Part shown: positions 1 through 7,433 of the stretch, piece by piece
How positions within the stretch are numbered: position 1 is the stretch's first letter
How the letters are laid out: every line of letters begins with the position of its first letter
Notes under the pieces: model-generated
Databases searched by the model: none
What the model saw: only the letters and a program-made list of their open reading frames with translations
What the model was told of the DNA's origin: nothing
Program-made: the position numbers and the translations under genes
Assembly (NCBI GenBank): GCA_020850945.1
Contig: JADZDR010000076.1
Span: forward strand, 1 to 32,708
Direction: 5' to 3'
Origin: Acidimicrobiia bacterium
Lineage (GTDB): Bacteria > Actinomycetota > Acidimicrobiia > UBA2766
Length of the DNA stretch: 32,708 bases

Positions 1-207
1 AAGTGGCCGCCAGTGCACGAGTCGCCACACCCCGAAACGGCGACCGAGCGGGAAACGGGCTCGCCGCCCCCTGGGGGTCGTCTCCCCTTGCGGGGTCGGG
101 GGGGAGAGAACGTCGACCATCACAGACCTCGCAGCCCCCCGCCCTCCAGAGCGAAACTACGGTCGGCAGGTGCGCCATGCACCCTACCCAACGCGATCAG
201 TTAGGAA

Positions 208-249
208 GGGTTCCTGCGGCCCGCCCCGTCACTCGACCCGCAGGAACCC
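208..249. terminator. 12-bp perfect hairpin, likely terminator
   Basis: A perfect 12-bp inverted repeat: GGGTTCCTGCGG at 208-219 and its reverse complement at 238-249, with an 18-base loop. There is no T-run on either side, so it is not a textbook intrinsic terminator. U-less hairpins are common at gene ends in high-GC actinobacteria. It lies in a gene-free region before the AT-rich promoter area and may end transcription entering from the left edge. Confidence 0.5.
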
Positions 250-353
250 CGGCCACCCACGGCAACCGCCAACCCCACACACACCCGTCGGCCCACCCAT
301 CGGCTCACCGTCGTCCACCACCTCGCATGTATCTCACAGTGCACGATATGTCA

Positions 354-376
354 TGCATTGCCCACGGTACAATGCA
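354..376. promoter_or_regulatory. Operator-like palindrome over a possible -10
   Basis: TGCATTG at 354-360 and CAATGCA at 370-376 form a perfect 7-bp inverted repeat with a 9-base spacer, the geometry of a dimeric repressor site. TACAAT at 368-373, a good -10 hexamer, lies inside the right half-site. No clear -35 is seen 17 bases upstream. The site is about 80 bases before the M32 peptidase start. It could control that gene, or a transcript leaving to the left. Confidence 0.4.
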
Positions 377-442
377 CATGGTTAGCTGTCAAGGCTCCAC
401 CTGACTGCGGCACCTCGGGTACCCGGAGCGTGACCGAGTAGC

Positions 443-448
443 TAGGGT
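443..448 (+). promoter_or_regulatory. -10-like hexamer of the M32 peptidase gene
   Basis: TAGGGT ends 9 bases before the ATG at 458, and no convincing Shine-Dalgarno is present. This places a transcription start at or within a few bases of the start codon, as in leaderless actinobacterial transcripts. No -35 is evident. Confidence 0.35.
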
Positions 449-457
449 GCGGGGCGC

Positions 458-1963
458 ATGGGAAGCGATGCGGCACAGCGCCTGAACGACCTCTGGGGCG
501 AGGTAGCGGACATCGGGACAGCGGCGGCGCTGCTCGGCTGGGACCAGGAGACGCACATGCCGGCGGGTGGAGCTGCCGGGCGGGCGTCCGTCATGGCGAC
601 ACTCGCCGGGATCGCCCACGCCAAGCTCACGTCACCAGAGCTCGCGGACGCGATCGACGCCGTCGAGGACGAGGCGGGGGACGACCCCGTCGGTCTCGCG
701 CAGGCACGGGAGGCGCGGCGCGAGCACGAGCGGGCGGCGAAGATCCCCGAGGACCTCGCCCGCGCCCTCGCCGAGACGACGAGCCGTGCCCTCGTGTCGT
801 GGCAGAACGCGCGGGCCGCCGACGACTTCGGCGTGTTCCGCGACGATCTCGCCGAGGTGATCCGCCTGACCCGCGAGAGGGCTGACGCGCTGACGGACGG
901 GGCCGGTAACCCCTACGACGCCCTGCTCGACGAGTACGAACCGGGCATTACGGAGCAGTCGGTCGCGCAGCTCTTCGAAGGCCTCACGCCCGCGCTCTCC
1001 GCGCTCGTCAAGGCCGTTGCCGCGAGCGGTGTCGCTGTCGACGAATCGCCGGCCCGAGGCGAGTTCCCCTCCGCCCGCCAGATGGAGCTCGGCATCGACG
1101 TCGCCACGAAGATGGGCTTCGACTTCGACTCCGGCCGCATCGACAAGTCGGCTCACCCGTTCTGTTCGAGCATGAACCCCGGTGACGTCAGGCTCACGTG
1201 GCGATGGGACGAGACCGATTTCCGTCCCGCGTTGCTCGGTGTCATGCACGAGGCGGGCCACGGCTTGTACGAACAGGGCCTCCCTCCGGAGCTGGCGCGG
1301 ACGCCGATAGGCGGCGCCGTCTCACTCGGTGTGCACGAGTCCCAATCCCGGCTCTGGGAGAACCTCGTGGGACGATCGCGGGCGTTCTGGAGCTGGGCGG
1401 TCGACCCGGTCCGCCATGCCTTTCCCGACCACCCGCCCTTCGCCGTCGAGGACATGTGGCGGGCGCTGCACGTCGTGCGACCGAGCCTCATCCGCGTCGA
1501 AGCCGACGAGGTCACGTACAACCTCCACATCGCCGCCCGCTTCGAGATCGAACGCCGCCTCGTGCGGGGCGACGTGACCGTCGACGAGCTCCCGGCAGTC
1601 TGGGACGACACGTACGAAGACCTGCTCGGGATCCGCCCGCAGTCGGCAGCCGACGGGGTCCTGCAGGACATCCACTGGTCGATGGGTGCCTTCGGTTACT
1701 TCCCGACGTACACGATCGGCAACCTCGTCGCGTCCCAGCTCTACGAGGCGGCGCGGGCGGAGCTCGGCGACTTCGAGTCCGCCTTCGAGGAAGGGGAGTT
1801 CTCCCCCCTCCTCGACTGGCTGCGTGACCGCGTACACAGGCACGGGAGCCGCTACCTGCCCGACGAGCTCGTCGACCGGGCCACCGGGCATCCCCTCAGT
1901 CCCGAACCGTTCCTCACCCACGTACGACGCATCTGCGAGGACAACTACGGAGTGACCGCCTGA
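458..1963 (+). CDS. M32 family metallocarboxypeptidase
   Basis: This 501-residue protein is a zinc carboxypeptidase of family M32 (Taq/Pfu carboxypeptidase type), a cytoplasmic enzyme that trims residues from peptide C-termini. The zinc motif HEAGH is at residues 264-268 and the third ligand is expected at Glu294, inside the family block HESQSRLWEN. The N-terminal GWDQETHMP block (about 28-36) and the C-terminal DIHWSMGAFGYFPTYTIGN block (about 401-419) are also typical. Length matches the usual ~500 residues, so the gene is complete. The ATG at 458 gives the normal family N-terminus. The start is probably leaderless (TAGGGT 9 bases upstream). It is followed 97 bases later by a co-directional acyl-CoA synthetase gene with its own promoter-like sequence, so the two need not form an operon. 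Confidence 0.95.
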   Translation: MGSDAAQRLNDLWGEVADIGTAAALLGWDQETHMPAGGAAGRASVMATLAGIAHAKLTSPELADAIDAVEDEAGDDPVGLAQAREARREHERAAKIPEDLARALAETTSRALVSWQNARAADDFGVFRDDLAEVIRLTRERADALTDGAGNPYDALLDEYEPGITEQSVAQLFEGLTPALSALVKAVAASGVAVDESPARGEFPSARQMELGIDVATKMGFDFDSGRIDKSAHPFCSSMNPGDVRLTWRWDETDFRPALLGVMHEAGHGLYEQGLPPELARTPIGGAVSLGVHESQSRLWENLVGRSRAFWSWAVDPVRHAFPDHPPFAVEDMWRALHVVRPSLIRVEADEVTYNLHIAARFEIERRLVRGDVTVDELPAVWDDTYEDLLGIRPQSAADGVLQDIHWSMGAFGYFPTYTIGNLVASQLYEAARAELGDFESAFEEGEFSPLLDWLRDRVHRHGSRYLPDELVDRATGHPLSPEPFLTHVRRICEDNYGVTA

Positions 1964-2015
1964 GAGGCATCTGCCCGTCGGACCTCCACCCACGTTCGGC
2001 GGCCCCCCCGACAGC

Positions 2016-2053
2016 TACCTTCACGCCCAAGGGGAAGCAGAGTACCTCGGGAG
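2016..2053 (+). promoter_or_regulatory. Promoter -10 and RBS of acyl-CoA synthetase gene
   Basis: TACCTT at 2016-2021 is a good -10 hexamer. A GGAG Shine-Dalgarno at 2050-2053 lies 7 bases before the ATG at 2061, which decides for that start over the later in-frame ATG at 2094, which has no ribosome site. Confidence 0.45.
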
Positions 2054-2060
2054 CAGCGTT

Positions 2061-3692
2061 ATGCCAGAGACAGGCACGGTCATCTCGACCACGATGCAGC
2101 CGCACCAGCTCACGATCACCGACATCCTGGGCCACGGCCGGCGTGTCTACTCGGACAGCGAGGTCGTCACGTTCGAAGGCGAGACCTCGCGGCGTGCGAC
2201 CTACGCCGAGGTGGCGGACCGGACGGACCGGCTCGCGGCTGCCCTCGCACGCCTCGGTGTCCGACCGGGCGATCGCGTCGGCACGTTCTGCTGGAACACG
2301 CAGGAGCACCTCGAGGCCTATCTAGCCGTGCCGAGCATGGGCGCGGTCCTCCACACGTTGAACATCCGCCTCTTCCCCGAACAGCTCGCCTACGTCGTCG
2401 GCCATGCCGCCGACAAGGTGATCATCGTCGACGACTCGCTCGTACCGCTTCTTGCCCGCGTGCGGGACGAGCTGACGACCGTCGAGAACTTCGTCGTCGT
2501 AGGCGACGGCGACGCCGCCGCCCTCGGAGACGTCCTCCGCTACGAGACCCTCCTCGGGGCCGAAGATCCCGGACACGCGTATCCGGATCTCGACGAGAAC
2601 GCAGCCGCGGCCATGTGCTACACGAGCGGTACGACCGGCAATCCCAAGGGTGTCGTCTACAGCCACCGCTCCACGTACCTCCACTCCCTCGCCGAGTGCG
2701 CGGCCGGGTCGATCGGTCTGCTCGAATCCGACCGGATCCTCCCCATCGTCCCCATGTTCCACGCAATGGCGTGGGGCCTCCCGTACGCCGGCTGGATGAC
2801 CGGATCGGACTTCGTCATGCCGGGCCGCTTCCTCCAGGCCGAGCCGCTCGCCCGACTCATCGCCGCCGAGCGGCCCACCGTGGCCGGTGCCGTCCCCACC
2901 ATCTGGAACGACCTGCTCCACTACTCCGACGACAACGACGTCGACCTGTCCTCGTTCCGTCTCGTCGTCTGCGGAGGCTCCGCCGTTCCCCGCAGCCTCA
3001 TGGAGGCCTTCGAGAACCGGCACGGCATGCGCATCATCCAGGCGTGGGGAATGACCGAGACGAGCCCGCTCGGCGCCGTCGCCCATCCCCCGAAGAGCGC
3101 CGGCTCCGCAGACGACATGGACTGGCGGGCGCGGACGGGCCGGGTCGTGGCCGGAGTCGACCTGCGCATCGTCGCCGACGACGGCACGGAGCTGCCCTGG
3201 GACGGTGAAGCAGTGGGCGAGATCGAAGTGCGAGGGCCATGGATCACGGGCAGCTACTACCGTGACGACGACCCGGCGAAGTTCCACGAAGGCTGGCTGC
3301 GCACGGGCGACGTCGGCACCGTGGAGCCGAACGGCTTCATCCAGATCACGGACAGGGCGAAGGACGTGATCAAGAGCGGCGGCGAGTGGATCTCGTCCGT
3401 CGAGCTCGAGAACGAGGTCATGGCACACGACGACGTCCTCGAGGCGGCTGTGATCGGCGTCGAGGACGAGAAGTGGGGGGAGCGTCCCCTCGTGTGCGTC
3501 GTCCCGAAGCCGGGAGCGGAGCCGTCCGCCGACGACCTCGCCTCCCATCTGGAGGGCCGTGTCGCCAAGTGGTGGATTCCCGAGCGTTGGACCTTCGTCG
3601 ACGAGGTGCCACGCACGAGCGTCGGCAAGTTCGACAAGAAGGTCCTCCGCGCCCGCCACGAGAAGGGTGAGCTCGAGATCACGACACTCTGA
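2061..3692 (+). CDS. Fatty-acid--CoA ligase (AMP-binding)
   Basis: This 543-residue protein belongs to the ANL superfamily of acyl-CoA synthetases, which activate a carboxylic acid with ATP to an acyl-adenylate and transfer it to CoA. The P-loop YTSGTTGNPKG is at about residues 187-197. The QAWGMTETSP (A5) block, the RTGDVG/D-R-KD-IKSGGEWIS hinge region and the C-terminal PRTSVGKFDKK motif with the catalytic lysine are all present, so it should be active. The overall pattern, including the early DILGHGRRVY stretch, is that of medium/long-chain fatty acid ligases (AlkK/FadD type). The true substrate cannot be read from sequence. A MaoC-type hydratase lies 7 kb away, but no beta-oxidation operon is visible. 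The gene converges on the acetyltransferase gene with a 12-base gap. Confidence 0.9.
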   Translation: MPETGTVISTTMQPHQLTITDILGHGRRVYSDSEVVTFEGETSRRATYAEVADRTDRLAAALARLGVRPGDRVGTFCWNTQEHLEAYLAVPSMGAVLHTLNIRLFPEQLAYVVGHAADKVIIVDDSLVPLLARVRDELTTVENFVVVGDGDAAALGDVLRYETLLGAEDPGHAYPDLDENAAAAMCYTSGTTGNPKGVVYSHRSTYLHSLAECAAGSIGLLESDRILPIVPMFHAMAWGLPYAGWMTGSDFVMPGRFLQAEPLARLIAAERPTVAGAVPTIWNDLLHYSDDNDVDLSSFRLVVCGGSAVPRSLMEAFENRHGMRIIQAWGMTETSPLGAVAHPPKSAGSADDMDWRARTGRVVAGVDLRIVADDGTELPWDGEAVGEIEVRGPWITGSYYRDDDPAKFHEGWLRTGDVGTVEPNGFIQITDRAKDVIKSGGEWISSVELENEVMAHDDVLEAAVIGVEDEKWGERPLVCVVPKPGAEPSADDLASHLEGRVAKWWIPERWTFVDEVPRTSVGKFDKKVLRARHEKGELEITTL

Positions 3693-3704
3693 GAAACCGA
3701 CGGC

Positions 3705-4925
3705 TCAGAAGACGAACGGGCAGACGGCAGGCACGGGCCAGGAGAAGAGGGCCTGGAGACGGGCGACGGCAGCCGGATCGCCTGCGAGTCGGCCCGTCGC
3801 CCGGAGCGGTGCGGCCTGTCCCGCCCCGAGGACGAACGTCGCGAGTGCGGACGTGTCTGTCACGATTTCGGCCTTCGCGTCGGTCCGGGTCACGTCGGCG
3901 CCCTCAGGGGAGCACTCGACGTGCCACCGCCCCGCGTTGCGCGCGAGGAGGTCGTCGTGGACTTCGAGCACGAGGTCGCCCTCCAGCGGATAACACCGCG
4001 CCGAGAGCGCGGCCGGCAGGTCGACGACGCGCACCCACAGGTTGTCGACCACGTGGGGGTTGAGGCGGCGGCCGTCGGCGAGCATCGCCTGCACGGGATC
4101 GGGGGCGGGGCGCAGCCACGCCGTGACCCGCGGGAAGAGGTCCATCGAGCACAACCACCGCCACAGTCCGATCTCGGCAGCCTGCGTGGTCGCTGCGACC
4201 TCCTCCACGTGGAGCGTCCCGTCCGCGACGGAGTCCGACCAGGCCGCCCTGTGCCGGTAGTGGGCGAATCCGGTCGGGGTACCGTCCTCTTCGAAGACGG
4301 CGAGCTGGGCGGGGCCCGCCCCGTGGCGCTGGGAAGGGGTGTCGGCGAGCAGCTTGTGCCACAGATCTGGTGATCGACCTATGTATCCGGGTGTGCGACA
4401 CATCACGGTGTCGTGGACATCCGGGAAGACCGCGAGAGCCGTGTCCCTGTCGACGAACCGGATCGTCCCCGCCGCCTCCGGCAGGTCGGGGCGGAAGTGG
4501 GTCGTGGTCGTGTCGAGTGTCCAGCGCCAGTCGTGGGCGGCGACGCCGAAACCGAACCGCGCGTAGATCTGCGACTCGGAGGCGAAGAGCGCGGCCAAGG
4601 GCTCGCCGCGCTCGGCGGACTGGTCGAGCATCCGCGTCATGAGCTCGGCGAGGAGGCCGCGCCGCCTGTGGGTCGGGAGGACCCCGACCTGGGACACGCC
4701 GGCCGTCGGGCAGGTGCCTCCGGGTACCGTCATGGTGTACGAGTAGGCGCTCGCCCCACCCACGATCGTGTCGCCGTCGAACGCGGCGAACGACCGCTCG
4801 GGCTCCATGACCGCGACGGACGCCTCACCGTAGGCAGCATCGTCGTCCTGGCCGAACGCCCGGTTCACGGTTTCGAGGAGCGCGCCGAGCTCGTCCCGGG
4901 CCACGCTGCGGACGCGGAGATCCAT
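3705..4925 (-). CDS. Eis-like GNAT N-acetyltransferase
   Basis: This 406-residue protein resembles the Eis family: a GNAT domain, a second GNAT-like domain and a C-terminal sterol-carrier-like domain. These enzymes transfer acetyl from acetyl-CoA to amines; in mycobacteria Eis acetylates aminoglycosides at several positions. The acetyl-CoA block VGVLPTHRRRGL is near residues 80-91. The block ASESQIYARFGFGVA contains Tyr121, matching the general acid (Tyr126) of mycobacterial Eis. The chain ends in Phe406; in Eis the C-terminal Phe carboxylate acts in catalysis. The frame is open further upstream, but the ATG at 4925 starts the recognisable domain and has CAGAAT 6 bases before it (leaderless). 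It is divergent from the decarboxylase gene. The physiological substrate is unknown. Confidence 0.85.
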   Translation of the reverse strand: MDLRVRSVARDELGALLETVNRAFGQDDDAAYGEASVAVMEPERSFAAFDGDTIVGGASAYSYTMTVPGGTCPTAGVSQVGVLPTHRRRGLLAELMTRMLDQSAERGEPLAALFASESQIYARFGFGVAAHDWRWTLDTTTTHFRPDLPEAAGTIRFVDRDTALAVFPDVHDTVMCRTPGYIGRSPDLWHKLLADTPSQRHGAGPAQLAVFEEDGTPTGFAHYRHRAAWSDSVADGTLHVEEVAATTQAAEIGLWRWLCSMDLFPRVTAWLRPAPDPVQAMLADGRRLNPHVVDNLWVRVVDLPAALSARCYPLEGDLVLEVHDDLLARNAGRWHVECSPEGADVTRTDAKAEIVTDTSALATFVLGAGQAAPLRATGRLAGDPAAVARLQALFSWPVPAVCPFVF

Positions 4926-4931
4926 GTGCCG

Positions 4932-4937
4932 ATTCTG
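4932..4937 (-). promoter_or_regulatory. Leaderless -10 of Eis-like gene
   Basis: Read on the minus strand, CAGAAT ends exactly 6 bases before the ATG at 4925, and there is no Shine-Dalgarno. This fits transcription starting at the start codon. No -35 is recognisable. Confidence 0.45.
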
Positions 4938-4976
4938 CCCGGCGACGGTTGCCGGGGCCGGTGATTTCGGCGAGCG

Positions 4977-4982
4977 TATCCT
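4977..4982 (+). promoter_or_regulatory. Leaderless -10 of decarboxylase gene
   Basis: TATCCT lies 7 bases before the GTG at 4990 with no Shine-Dalgarno. This supports GTG 4990 as the start. The alternative ATG at 4924 would overlap the start codon of the divergent gene and leave no room for a promoter. Confidence 0.45.
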
Positions 4983-4989
4983 CCACGGT

Positions 4990-6345
4990 GTGCACCGCTT
5001 CACACCCGAGACCGACAGGCTCGCCCGGGCCGTGGTCGAGTACGCCCTCCAGCGTGTCCGCATGGACCCACCGCCCCTCGACGGACCCGCCTCGCCGGCC
5101 GAGCTCGAGGCACGGGTCGGCCAGACGATCACGCCTGAGGGCATCGGCGGACTCGAGGCCCTCCGTGTGTTCGCCGACGAGCTCGCCCCGGCGACGATCT
5201 CCGTCGACCATCCGCGCTACCTGTCCTTCATCCCCGCGGCACCGAACGAGGCGGCTGTCCTCTTCGACCTCGTCGTCGGCGCCTCGTCCGTCTACGGGGG
5301 GAGCTGGCTCGAAGGTGCGGGCGCGGTCTACGCCGAGAACCAGGCGCTCGCCTGGCTCACGCGCCTTGTGGGCTTCCCGCTCACGGCGGGCGGGACGTTC
5401 GTGCAGGGCGGCACGGCCGGGAACCTCTCGGCCCTCGTCGCCGCCCGTGACGAAGCGCTCCGCCGCCGCGGGGGGCATCACCCCCGGCGGTGGGTGGTCG
5501 CGACGTCCGAGGAAGCCCACTCCTCGATCGGGGCCGCCGCGAAGGTGATGGACGTCGACGTCCTGGGTGTGGGCACGGATGCGGCGCACCGTCTCACGGG
5601 ACCGTCGCTCAGCGCCGCCGTCGAGACCCTGCACGCGGACGACGCGGTCTTCGCCGTGGCCGCGACTGCAGGAACGACGAACATCGGAGTCGTGGACGAT
5701 CTCGACTCGATCGCGGCCGTCTGTGAGGAGCGGGGGTGGTGGATGCACGTCGACGGGGCGTACGGCCTCGCAGCTCTCACCGTCGACGCGTACCGGCCCC
5801 TCTTCCGGGGCGTCGAACGCGCCGACTCGTTCATCGTCGACCCCCACAAGTGGCTCTTCGCCCCGTTCGACTCGTGTGCCCTCGTGTACCGCGACCCGGC
5901 GGTCGCGAAGGCGGCCCATGCCCAGCATGCCGCGTACCTGGAGCCGATCCATGCGACGGGGGAGTGGAACCCGTCCGACTACGCCGTCCACCTCACGCGG
6001 CGCGCGCGGGGCCTTCCCCTCTGGTTCGCGCTCGCCACGTACGGAACGGATGCGTTCGCGGCGGCGATCGGGCATGCCCTCGACGTGTCCAGACAGGCCG
6101 CGGACGAGATCAGGGCGCGGTCTGATCTCGAGCTGCTTCTCGATCCTGTCCTCTCGATAGTCCTCTTCCGCCGGCACGGCTGGGTCGGGGACGACTACGC
6201 CGCGTGGATGCAGCACCTCCTCGAAGCGCAGATCGCCTTCGTCGTTCCCACCGCGTTCCAGGGCGAGATCGTGGGCCGCATGGCCTTCGTCAACCCGCAG
6301 ACCACGATCGAGGACGTGCGCCTCGTCCTCGACACGATGCGCTGA
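4990..6345 (+). CDS. PLP-dependent decarboxylase (group II)
   Basis: This protein of about 451 residues is a fold-type I pyridoxal phosphate enzyme of the group II decarboxylase family (aromatic amino acid/tyrosine/glutamate decarboxylases). The PLP-binding lysine is Lys287 in DPHKWLF. The stacking histidine is His177 in EEAHSSIG, and the Asp that pairs with the pyridine nitrogen is Asp255 in HVDGAYG. GGTAGNLSAL and ATAGTTNIG are further family blocks. The expected reaction is decarboxylation of an L-amino acid to an amine and CO2; some homologues are aldehyde synthases, so the substrate is open. I prefer GTG 4990 because a -10 hexamer lies just upstream. The in-frame ATG at 4924 would add 22 residues. 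The stop codon lies inside a hairpin shared with the convergent gene. Confidence 0.85.
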   Translation: MHRFTPETDRLARAVVEYALQRVRMDPPPLDGPASPAELEARVGQTITPEGIGGLEALRVFADELAPATISVDHPRYLSFIPAAPNEAAVLFDLVVGASSVYGGSWLEGAGAVYAENQALAWLTRLVGFPLTAGGTFVQGGTAGNLSALVAARDEALRRRGGHHPRRWVVATSEEAHSSIGAAAKVMDVDVLGVGTDAAHRLTGPSLSAAVETLHADDAVFAVAATAGTTNIGVVDDLDSIAAVCEERGWWMHVDGAYGLAALTVDAYRPLFRGVERADSFIVDPHKWLFAPFDSCALVYRDPAVAKAAHAQHAAYLEPIHATGEWNPSDYAVHLTRRARGLPLWFALATYGTDAFAAAIGHALDVSRQAADEIRARSDLELLLDPVLSIVLFRRHGWVGDDYAAWMQHLLEAQIAFVVPTAFQGEIVGRMAFVNPQTTIEDVRLVLDTMR

Positions 6346-6361
6346 CGGCGCACAGCGCGTC
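6336..6361. terminator. Bidirectional hairpin between convergent genes
   Basis: A 9-bp stem (one G-U pair) joins 6336-6344 with 6353-6361 around an 8-base loop. It covers the decarboxylase stop codon and lies 10 bases before the end of the convergent gene. There is no T-run. Its position between two gene ends supports a terminator role for both strands. Confidence 0.5.
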
Positions 6362-6371
6362 GGGTGGCGGA

Positions 6372-7343
6372 TCAGGCGCCGGGGAACGGCATCACCTCGA
6401 CCTCGGACCACGGCTCGGGCAACCCGACCTCGGCATGTGCCCTCCCCGTGAGGTCCCACTCCCGCTCTACGACGCGTCTCGGTCCCCGGCCCCGCTCGAG
6501 CTGCACGTGGACGTCGGCACGCTCGCTGTTCGTGCAGTACGCGCGGGTGCCGTCCGGGTTCGGGTACTCGAGCTGGATGCAGCGCTCGGGCGCGAGGTTC
6601 ACCGTCACGTCGAGGCGGCGTCGTCCCGGGAGGGGGACGCGCACGAACCAGCGTGGCAGGGTCGCCGACGCGCGGCCGCGGAGGGCGGTAAGGAGCGAGT
6701 CGGCGGGTTCGTCCCCACGCGCGGAGCGGAGGCGGACCACGGGCCGAGGCGGGATCGAGAGGGGGCGGGGGAGATGAGGGACGGCGGCGACGACCTCGAG
6801 GGTCGTCTCGTCGTCGAGGTCGGCGTGCAGCCACGCCCAGCGTGCCGCCGATCCGCGGCCGTAGATGTGGGCCTGGGCGCCGTGCGCCTCGAGATGGCGG
6901 GTCGCGCCGTCCACGGAGACGGTTCCCGCGAGATGGGCCTGGGGCAGATCGACGATCTGCGCCGCAGGCAGCACCTCCCGCTCCCATGCCCAGCGCGGGA
7001 ACGTGTACAGGGGACGCGCGTGCGTGTGGATCTCGACGTCCCAGGCGAGGCGGTCCGTCTTGCCCGTGAAGGACCCGGCCCCCAGGTCCCAGCCGTCCCC
7101 CGAGAGGAGGGCGTCGCCTGCCGTGCGGTCCGGGCCCGGCCCGAAGCGTTCCGCCACGGGCGGGCCGTGCGGCGGGAAGACAGCGGTCCAGCCGTGCACG
7201 AAGTTGTCGCCGTCTACGGGAGCGACACGCTCGTGGTGGAACCACCAGCCCGTCCCGTCGGCCTCCGTGCAGGTCGAGTACCAGACCTCCATGAGTCCGG
7301 GTCGGCCTTGCCAGCGGGGTGCCGTCTCGTCGTGCATCGCCAT
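6372..7343 (-). CDS. Lipocalin/tocopherol-cyclase-like protein
   Basis: This is a 323-residue protein I cannot assign firmly. It is rich in Trp, beta-prone stretches and short Gly/Pro turns, with no signal peptide or membrane segment. The pattern LEAHGAQAHIYGRG..ARWAWLHAD near the middle (about residues 150-180) resembles the repeated Gly-x-x-x-H-x-x-G...W-x-W block of two-lipocalin-domain proteins related to tocopherol cyclase and carotenoid hydratase CrtC. That would imply a hydrophobic ligand, but this is an inference from pattern only. The ATG at 7343 is chosen because AAGGGG (7350-7355 on the minus strand) lies 6 bases before it; the ATG at 7337 is a close alternative. The frame stays open far upstream, but that part overlaps tetR. 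It is divergent from tetR across a 90-bp region with a palindromic operator. Confidence 0.7.
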   Translation of the reverse strand: MAMHDETAPRWQGRPGLMEVWYSTCTEADGTGWWFHHERVAPVDGDNFVHGWTAVFPPHGPPVAERFGPGPDRTAGDALLSGDGWDLGAGSFTGKTDRLAWDVEIHTHARPLYTFPRWAWEREVLPAAQIVDLPQAHLAGTVSVDGATRHLEAHGAQAHIYGRGSAARWAWLHADLDDETTLEVVAAVPHLPRPLSIPPRPVVRLRSARGDEPADSLLTALRGRASATLPRWFVRVPLPGRRRLDVTVNLAPERCIQLEYPNPDGTRAYCTNSERADVHVQLERGRGPRRVVEREWDLTGRAHAEVGLPEPWSEVEVMPFPGA

Positions 7344-7356
7344 AGCGTGCCCCTTG

Positions 7357-7372
7357 TTGACCCGGGCGTCAA
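7357..7372. promoter_or_regulatory. TTGAC-N6-GTCAA operator candidate
   Basis: TTGAC (7357-7361) and GTCAA (7368-7372) form a dyad of 16 bases in the 90-bp region between the lipocalin-like gene and tetR. The left half is also the -35 (TTGACC, 7357-7362) of the tetR promoter, whose -10 is TACCTT at 7382-7387 with a 19-bp spacer. A TetR dimer bound here would block its own promoter and probably affect the divergent gene. Confidence 0.55.
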
Positions 7373-7381
7373 GATGACGTG

Positions 7382-7387
7382 TACCTT
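7382..7387 (+). promoter_or_regulatory. tetR promoter -10
   Basis: TACCTT pairs with TTGACC at 7357-7362 (19-bp spacer). The predicted transcript starts near 7394 and carries GGAG at about 7421-7424 upstream of the GTG at 7434. Confidence 0.45.
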
Positions 7388-7433
7388 CGTGCCGTGGGGC
7401 CGGAGCGCCGCCGTGAGACCCGGAGATGCCGAC

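Larger units (their letters stand above)
1..457. other. Intergenic region with hairpins, no gene recognised
   Basis: No credible coding region is visible in these 457 bases; the open frames here have no family resemblance. The first 65 bases could form two small adjacent hairpins: GTCGCC at 21-26 with GGCGAC at 39-44, and CGAGC at 45-49 with GCTCG at 59-63. Their loops share the sequence GAAACGG. A longer perfect inverted repeat follows at 208-249. After it comes a locally AT-richer stretch (about 325-395) with a palindrome at 354-376 just before the M32 peptidase gene. The gene to the left of the window is unknown, so it is unclear whether the left hairpins end an upstream transcript or belong to a leader. 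Confidence 0.6.

Noticed and set aside
1-100. Cobalamin or other riboswitch at the left edge
   Set aside because: GGGAAACGGG and CCAGTG pieces caught the eye, but the conserved B12-box and order of elements are missing.
4924-4989. ATG 4924 as start of the decarboxylase gene
   Set aside because: It would overlap the start codon of the divergent acetyltransferase gene, and the added 22 residues (MCRFCPATVAGAGDFGERIL...) do not look like a family N-terminus. GTG 4990 has a -10 at leaderless spacing.
4825-7245. Minus-strand open frame of 806 codons
   Set aside because: It crosses the PLP decarboxylase gene in antisense and parts of two other genes; the translation is Arg/Pro/Gly-rich noise typical of high-GC DNA.
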